NCBI GenBank assembly: GCA_030015575.1
Contig: CM057342.1
Span: 260,734,867 to 260,798,866, forward strand
Source: Agapanthus africanus
Lineage: Eukaryota > Streptophyta > Magnoliopsida > Asparagales > Amaryllidaceae
Reading direction: 5' to 3'
DNA length: 64,000 bases
A program made the translations under genes and the position numbers. Under the pieces are notes generated by a model. That model searched no databases and was not told the DNA's origin. It was given only the letters and a program-made list of their open reading frames with translations. Shown in pieces: positions 57,955 through 64,000 of this stretch; within the stretch, counting starts at the first letter, position 1, and every line of letters starts with the position of its first letter.

Positions 57955-59817
57955 GGGTATCTTTTCTATTACGCAGAGGAACAAAAGGTCTTTGTTTCTC
58001 GTCATGCCCACTTTTTGGAAAATCAATTTTTAGAAAAGAAACTATTGGGAACGCAATAGAACTGGAAGAAATTCTAAAAAACCACAAGCTATTACTGAAA
58101 GCATGGTGGAACCAGAAGTTTCGAAAGAACCGGACATCCCCGCGCCACTCCACAGGAATAGTAGGCTGTTTCATCCGCCCGAGAGATATTACGGTTTTCA
58201 TATAGACGGGGATAGAGAGGATTGCATCATTGATAATGATGAGCCAACTAACTTCCAGCAAGCCATTCAGAGTGGAGACTCGGTAAAATGGTTGGATGCA
58301 ATATGGACCGAGATGGAGTCAATGTACACCAACAAAGTATGGACTTTGGACATTGCTCCAGAAGGGGTAAAACCCGTAGGATGCAAATGGATCTTCAAAA
58401 AGAAGATTGGTGTAGATGGACAAGTTGAAACCTATAAGGCTAGACTTGTTGCAAAAAGATTTTATCAAAGACCTGGTTTGGACTATGATGCAAGCTTTTC
58501 TCCAATGGCTATGCTCAAATCCATTCTGATCCTTCTTGCCATTGCTGCCTTCCATGATGATGAGATTTGGCAGATGGACGTAAAGACCGCTTTTCTAAAT
58601 GGATATTTAGAAGAGTGCGTCTATATGGATCAGCCAGAGGGTTTCATTCAGAGTGGGAGCAACGGGAAAGTGTGCAAGTTGCTTAAGTCCATTTACGGAT
58701 TAAAGCAGGCATCACGGAGGTGGAACATCTATTTTGATGAGACGGTCAAAGAATTTGACTTTATTAAAAATTCAGATGAACCATGCAACTATAGTAAGAT
58801 TGTAGAGAGAACTGTAGTATTCCTCGTCTTGTACGTGGATGGTATTCTCTTGATAGGAAATGATATTCCTATGCTACAATCAGTCAAAAGATTCTTCTCA
58901 CAAAGGTTCTCCATGAAAGACCTAGGTGATGCCTCTTACATTCTGGGGATCCAGATCTATCTGATAGATCTAAGAGGATATTGGGACTTTCACAATCCAC
59001 GTATATCGACACCATACTGAAAAGATTCAGTATGGAAGATTCAAAGCGCGGTAATCTACCGGCTTGTCATGGAATCACCTTCTCCAAAGAGATGTCTCCC
59101 AAGACTGATTTGGAAAGGGATCGCATGTCTATTATATCCTACGCTTCTGCGGTAGGCTCTATAATGTATGCGATGTTGTGTACCAGACCAGATATTGCTT
59201 ATGCACTAAGCATGGTAAGACGGTATCAGTCAAACCCTAGGGAGAAGCACTGGATAGCAGTAAAGAACATTCTCAAGTACCTGAGAAGGACTAAGGAGAT
59301 GTTCTTGGTGTACGGTGGAAAAGACCTCCAGATCCAGGCCTTTGCTGACTCCAGCTTCCATAGTGATAAGGATGACTCCAAATCCATGTCGGGTTATGTC
59401 TTTACCCTCAATGGAGGGGCGGTTTGTTGGAAAAGCTCTTAGCAGGACACCGTTGCTGACTCGATGATGGAAGCGGAGTATATCGCTGCTTCTGACGCTG
59501 CAAAAGAAGCAGTCTGGATGAGAAAGTTCTTAACAGAACATCTGGTGGTTCCGTTCATTGTTAATCCAATACCTCTGTATTGTGACAACAACGGGGCTAT
59601 AGCTTTAGCAAAGGAACCCAGGTCCCATCAAAAGTTCATACATATCTTGAGGCGGTATCACCTGATCAGGGAGATCATGGATCGCCGGGAGATCGAGGTG
59701 CGGAGAGTTGATACGGAGAACAACACTGCAGATCCACTCACAAAGGCCATCCCTCAGACACAGTTCGAAAGGCTATTCGTGATGATAGGTTTGCGTTATG
59801 CCAACACATGGCCTTAG
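57955..59817 (+). pseudogene. Copia-G gag-pol, part 2 (RT and RNase H)
   Basis: Resumes with the YYAEEQKVFVS region and reads into SRLFHPPERYYGF, GCKWIFKKKIGVDGQ, YKARLVAK and QMDVKTAFLNG. The RT active site is YVDG instead of YVDD (near 58835-58845), a disabling change by family knowledge. A 1-nt deletion near 58960 (IYLIDLRG in place of IYRDRSKR) shifts to the frame that starts near 58981. TAG at 59440-59442 interrupts RNase H, and ADSSF, EAEY and CDNNGA are kept. Ends TAG near 59817 before the polypurine tract. Confidence 0.9.
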
Positions 59818-59818
59818 T

Positions 59819-59831
59819 GCAAGTGGAAGAT
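59819..59831 (+). other. Polypurine tract of Copia-G
   Basis: GCAAGTGGAAGAT immediately before the 3' LTR; one G to A difference from the other elements. Confidence 0.75.
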
Positions 59832-61825
59832 TGTTAGTGATATATGCCCTAGAGGCCATTATTGTATAGTACTAGTTTGTATATTATATTTTGGAATCTT
59901 GGGATATACACGGATTTTATGACAGTCTTTCTCAAAATAGTAGTATGCTACTTAGTTTGTTTCTATCTTAATATGTGTATATGTTTCTTTTAACGTATCG
60001 CTAATACATATTGGTAGAGCCCTTAGGATCTTTGCTTGACTACCAGCGTTGTGATGGCAGTCACACTAGTGGGGGATGGGTAGTCTATAAGTACATCCTT
60101 ATACAGGTCCCTGGTCGTAGGATTACCGTGACAGGGCATCGATACTCCAGAGTAGACTAGTGTATACGCTTCTCATCCCAGCAGGGGAGATGGTCTGTCC
60201 CAAAGCCATTAGTACGTCGTACTGGAGATAGTATGCAAGTGCTCATTGGGTTATAAGTTACATTGGACGGACTCGTGGGGAACTGCTGGTTGGTACTATA
60301 CCTATCGTCAGGGAGCAGTTCCCAGGTGACATGAGCACAGCATAGTCCGTTGACTTGACACTGTTACTTCACCTCGAGTGTGTTCCCACTGTTCTTAGAT
60401 TACTACCCTACCACGGCTCTATTGAGTCGTGCAAACAGGTAGTAGTTGGGTGCAGTCCCGAAGCACTTAGAGGCAGTGGCGGTTAGATAGGATTCGTCTC
60501 TCTCGGTATTGGGGGTTGATATCGCACTGTGTTCGGAACGCCATTACATAAAGTCCCTAGCCAGGGCAAGCGAGATTTACTGGTAGGTACTTCAGTAGTT
60601 TCTCAGGGTGTTTTGAGCTACACTCCGACACGACTTATTGCGCTATTAGGGGTTTGACGGTTACCGCCCCTGGGCCTGATATGCGATACTCTTAGACGAA
60701 CAGACCGGACTGTACGGAGATTGTCACAGATAGGCTCAGTAAGAGTTCGGATGAGTTTGCTCATCGGCGTTCTTATCGACAGATACCTAGGTAGCCATTA
60801 TGTACAGCTAGTACCGCTGACGTGCTTGTGGTTAAACCCAATGCCAGTGTAGTGTCGAGTCTTTAGAGTCCCACACTGAGGGTTTCCCTGCTTTGGGCGA
60901 AACGATGTAGAGGTCGTATGGTTTTACGACAGGGTTCAAACATATACGTGTACTTTTGCATGCATCATGTTCGGGCAGATAATACTAGTGGGCTTTGGTT
61001 TAAACCAGATCCTAGTCTTAGATTGTCGGATTATTTTTGCCTCATTGTATTCGTATTTTTTCGGGATACGGATACGGGTATGTAAATACGGTGAGGGGTA
61101 TTCTTGTAATTTGTTCAAGAGTGCTTCTTGAAGATGCCACTTTATTACTTGTATTACCATTTATGTTAAATGGATTAATGAGGTAGAGGTATGAGGTGTT
61201 AAGTAATTATGAATGAAACATGGATACTTGGTGACTCTTGATGGCTATTGAGGCAAGGTGGCACTTAGATATCATGTGTGAGGCTAGGTGTCACTTGGAG
61301 ATTATTGTGAGATATTATGGCATGCCTCATATCCATCACAATTAGCCATTATTCTTTTCATAATAATAAATACACTCTCTCTCCTCAAGCACTATCATCT
61401 TTTTCCTTAAACCCTAACTTGTCTCATGTGTTGAGAAACCTAGGGTTAATGAGACTAAATTATCCATAATCACTCTCTATATCCTTTAGGCCACTTAGAT
61501 TAGCACTCTAGGTACCCTAGTTACCTCATCTTAGAGGTTGGAGCTCAAGGTAGACACTCTCGGGTGGATCTTCTTCGACTCGAGAAGGCCGACGAGGAGG
61601 TGCGATCCATACATACTCTAAGGAGCTCACGTAGAGGAGGAGGAGTACAAGAAGAATAAGGACCAGTTACTTGAGGTATAACTTTCTTACATAGTAGTTA
61701 AACCTCTCTAGTTAGGGTTTAGTATCGATCATGGTGTTTAGTCGATGTTGCGATGCATATTAAAACCGGTTTTTGCAAATTCCGCCTCCCCACGAAATCC
61801 GCGGGGTGCGTGACATCGACTTACA
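59832..61825 (+). repeat. 3' LTR of Copia-G
   Basis: 1994 bp, TGTTAGTGATATATGCCC to CGACTTACA. The LTR hairpin (ACTACC...GGTAGT) recurs near 60403-60444. Short ORFs inside are not genes. Confidence 0.9.
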
Positions 61826-62650
61826 ACCATATCTCTCACCATGCTTCATCAAAAGGAGAACCAAGTCTTAACGGTTCATATACAACCTAGAAACTATCCA
61901 GGCGTTCCTTCTCATTCCGGAAGAATGCAGACGCAACGTCACCATCAAACAAGAAAGACCCAAGGGTCGAAATAAAAATAAAGTAATGGCAAAATCCTAA
62001 CTCCAAGTCTTGACGGTTCATATACAACCTAGAGACTATCCCTGTGACGGCAAAATCCTAGCTTCAGGTCTTTGTGGTAGCATCTAAAGACTAGAGATCA
62101 CCCCGACGCTCTTCTCATTACAGCAGGGTGCGGACACAACAATCAAATAAAAGTGGAGTAATGGCAAAATCCTAGCTCCAGCTCGACGTGCTTCTCATGT
62201 CAACAAGATGCAGACGCAACGTCAACAAAGACCCAAGGGTTAAATAGAAATGGAGTAACGACAAAATCCTAGCTCCAAGTCTTGACGGTTCATATATAAA
62301 CTAGAGACTATTTCGACGTTCCCCCTCATTTCAGCAGGATACAAACGCGACTATCAAATGAAATTGGAGCAATGGCATATTCCTAGCTCCGGACGTCAAT
62401 TGCAATACATACAGCATAGAGGTCCTACAGATGTCTACCTTATTTCAGCAAAAGAATCGGCATGACATCGTTAAAGCAAAAAAACCAAAGTGACGGCATA
62501 TTCCTAGTTTTGAGTCTTGACGGCAACTCATATAAAGCCCAAAAGGCCATTGGAGATCATCCCACCCTTGTAGGGTGCAGTCATGACTTATCGGGGCTTC
62601 AAATTGAGCCTAACCTCAAGTAAAAAGTATCATGGCAAATTCCTAACGCT
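61826..62650 (+). repeat. Tat 3' region, second part: degenerate long tandem repeats
   Basis: Repeated phrases AAGTCTTGACGGTTCATATA, ACCTAGAGACTATCC, GATGCAGACGCAAC, AAGACCCAAGGGT and GGCAAAATCCTAGCTCC recur at roughly 100-270 bp intervals, suggesting a decayed satellite-like array. Block order is partly shuffled. Confidence 0.65.
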
Positions 62651-62874
62651 TGCTCTTCTGACAGTAATATAACCTAAGGAGATTGCTTGAAGACGTCTTG
62701 TCTAGCCCCCGAAGGGATCAGAGACACGACAGTCGCGGGGCTACTCGAACAACAGCTTAAAACTGCATATCGAGGAATACATCAGCGAACGCGATGGTAC
62801 CATGGACTAAAACCCTAGTACCACAAACCTAACGGTCCCCAGTCGTAAAGAATGGGGGTTATCTACATACAACG
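62651..62874 (+). other. Tat 3' region, unique stretch
   Basis: No gene or repeat seen. Contains CCCCCGAAGGGATCAGAGACACGACAGTCGCGGGGCTAC-like text near 62707-62746, of the kind found in Tat 3' regions, where the GGGGCTAC block is common (family knowledge, not checked). Confidence 0.4.
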
Positions 62875-62911
62875 TTAGGACAAGTTTTCCTGTAAACCTA
62901 AGGGAGGTAAA

Positions 62912-63294
62912 CCAAAAAACTCCGAAATGAGTACATAAACTAGAGACTCCGAAACGAGTGAATAAACTACAAACTCCGAAATGAGTATATAAACTAGAGA
63001 CTCCAAAACAAGCGAATAAACTACAAACTCCGAAATGAGTACATAAACTAGAGACTCCGAAACGAGCGAATAAACTACAAACTCCGAAAGGAGTACATAA
63101 ACTAGAGACTCCGAAACGAGCAAATAAACTACAAACTTCGAAAGGAGTACATAAACTAAAGACTCCGAAATGAGTGAATAAACTACAAACTCCGAAACGA
63201 GTACATAAACTAGTGACTCCGAAACGAGTACATAAACTAGAAACTCCGAAACGAGTGAATAAACTACAAACTCCGAAATGAGTACATAAACTAC
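62912..63294. repeat. 27/54-bp minisatellite in the Tat 3' region
   Basis: About 14 units alternating AAACTCCGAAATGAGTACAT and AGACTCCGAAACGAGTGAAT types with TAAACTAC/TAAACTAG linkers, giving a 54-bp higher-order period. The minus strand is open (VYVLVSEFVVYSL repeats) because the unit is a multiple of three without stops in that frame; I do not treat it as a gene. Confidence 0.8.
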
Positions 63295-63415
63295 TTCACG
63301 CTGAATCAAGAAAATCAAGAAAAGAAAAGTGCAGATATGAAAAGAGAAAAAGGCTTATCATTTATACTTCAGAAAAAATTACACAGTGATGATGAGAACG
63401 ACTAAAAAAACGCTA

Positions 63416-63937
63416 CTACATCATCTGAGATCTACAACGGCAAGCCGCTAAACTCTGGACATGGATTCTCAAACTCAAAAGAAAGTTTAAGCAATGCACG
63501 TTCAGTCTCATTAACCATCTTTTTATGCATCTTCTCTCGGATGCAAGCATCAGGGTACCACTGATGTCCTCCACCCTCTGATATGCCGATACTATTGCTT
63601 TCTGTTGAAAGACGCGGTGCAAGATGGCGACAAGATTATCTCTCCGTTTCTTTGAGATCAACCCCATCATATACACAGAATGCACCTTGTCATCAGTATC
63701 ATCGAGTGCTTGAAGTGACATAACCTCAAGGCGCCCGGGTATAACTTCCCACATTGACCCTACGACGATCTTCAAAAGGGCAGAACGGTGGGGGAGCAAT
63801 CGACCGTTGTAATCATCGAAGCGACGCATCACCATGTCGCATTTGGCATTAGTGAACTCCTGGCCTTAGCAGCGGCCTTGGATGCGAATCTCCTCGTAAG
63901 AGACAATCTCTTCAAGATCATACAGATGACCAGTCAT
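63416..63937 (-). pseudogene. Minus-strand ORF of unknown function, one in-frame stop
   Basis: From ATG at 63937-63935 the frame reads MTGHLYDLEEIVSYEEIR, a single TAA (63868-63866), then GQEFTNAKCDMVMRRFDDYN, GRLLPHRSALLKIVVGSMWE and on to a stop at 63416, about 173 codons in all. It has normal, non-repetitive amino-acid use, unlike the shadow ORFs. On the minus strand the start is preceded by a pyrimidine run ending TTTTTTAG (63942-63955), like a 3' splice site. I do not recognise the protein. Its place, antisense in the 3' region of a Tat-type element, matches the antisense ORFs reported for some Tat elements such as Grande; a host gene exon is the alternative. Confidence 0.5.
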
Positions 63938-64000
63938 GGTACCTAAAAAAAAGGTTGGAGAGTTAGCGATTAACATATTAAAATCACTACAGTGGGCCCT

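Larger units (their letters stand above)
40355..61825 (+). mobile_element. Copia-G: Copia element split by gypsy H
   Basis: 5' LTR 40355-42349, leader, gag-pol in two parts (44378-46437 and 57955-59817), 3' LTR 59832-61825. Flanks share ACCATAT (40348-40354 and 61826-61832), seven bases rather than five. LTRs (1995 and 1994 bp) differ by several percent, clearly more than those of D or E. Many coding lesions agree with an older insertion. Confidence 0.92.

Noticed and set aside
62875..63318. 147-codon minus-strand ORF made of VYVLVSEFVVYSL repeats
   Set aside because: A direct product of a 27/54-bp minisatellite whose unit is a multiple of three without stops in that frame.
1..64000. tRNA or rRNA genes
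   Set aside because: The repeated TGGTATCAGAGC is the primer-binding site complement, not a tRNA gene; no cloverleaf or rRNA-like region was recognised by eye.

Overview
The window is a stack of nested plant LTR retrotransposons; I see no host protein-coding gene, rRNA or tRNA gene that I can support. The organism is a land plant, almost certainly a flowering plant: every element primes on TGGTATCAGAGC (complement of the 3' end of initiator tRNA-Met), the Copia polyproteins have the plant GAG-PR-IN-RT-RNaseH order, and the oldest layer is a Tat-lineage Ty3/gypsy integrase followed by the long, tandem-repeat-rich 3' region typical of that lineage. I cannot name the species.

Layout by nesting, as read from LTR ends (TG...CA) and target-site duplications (TSDs). 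Layer 0 is a decayed Tat-like gypsy element: integrase in three pieces (2-600, 11413-11543, 38781-38841), then its 3' region with tandem repeats (38842-40354, 61826-63300) and a minus-strand ORF (63416-63937). Into it went: (i) solo Copia LTR A, reverse, TSD AAGGT, itself split by Copia-1 (1931-10662); (ii) solo gypsy LTR B, TSD GATAT (11544-38775), split by solo Copia LTR C (12419-36784), split by Copia-D (13157-35295, TSD GAGTG), split in turn by Copia-E (17745-27502, TSD GGAGT) and reverse solo LTR F (27797-29725); (iii) Copia-G (40355-61825), split by gypsy H (46438-57949, TSD TCCAG), which has about 4.2 kb LTRs and no recognisable gag-pol. The deepest path is five layers: Tat > B > C > D > E.

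Four Copia elements (1, D, E, G) belong to one lineage: LTRs of about 1.9-2.2 kb sharing the start TGTTRG...ATGCCCTAGAGGCC, an unusually long 2.0-2.5 kb untranslated leader, a likely 3' splice site just before gag, and one polyprotein of about 1310 residues. E is nearly intact (one frameshift, one stop); 1 has a lost start codon, one frameshift and one stop; G is more damaged; D has lost most of gag and is full of stops although its two LTRs are about 98.8% identical, implying mobilisation in trans.

The most interesting signal is not protein. Comparing the four leaders shows a series of stem-loops whose stems change sequence while keeping pairing: a large GC-rich hairpin after the primer-binding site, a CCGT hairpin, three stem-loops with a near-constant 18-20 nt loop, and a GAAA-tetraloop hairpin. 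The LTRs carry another covarying hairpin. A separate 127-131 nt module is nearly identical in two otherwise diverged Copia leaders and also sits inside gypsy H.
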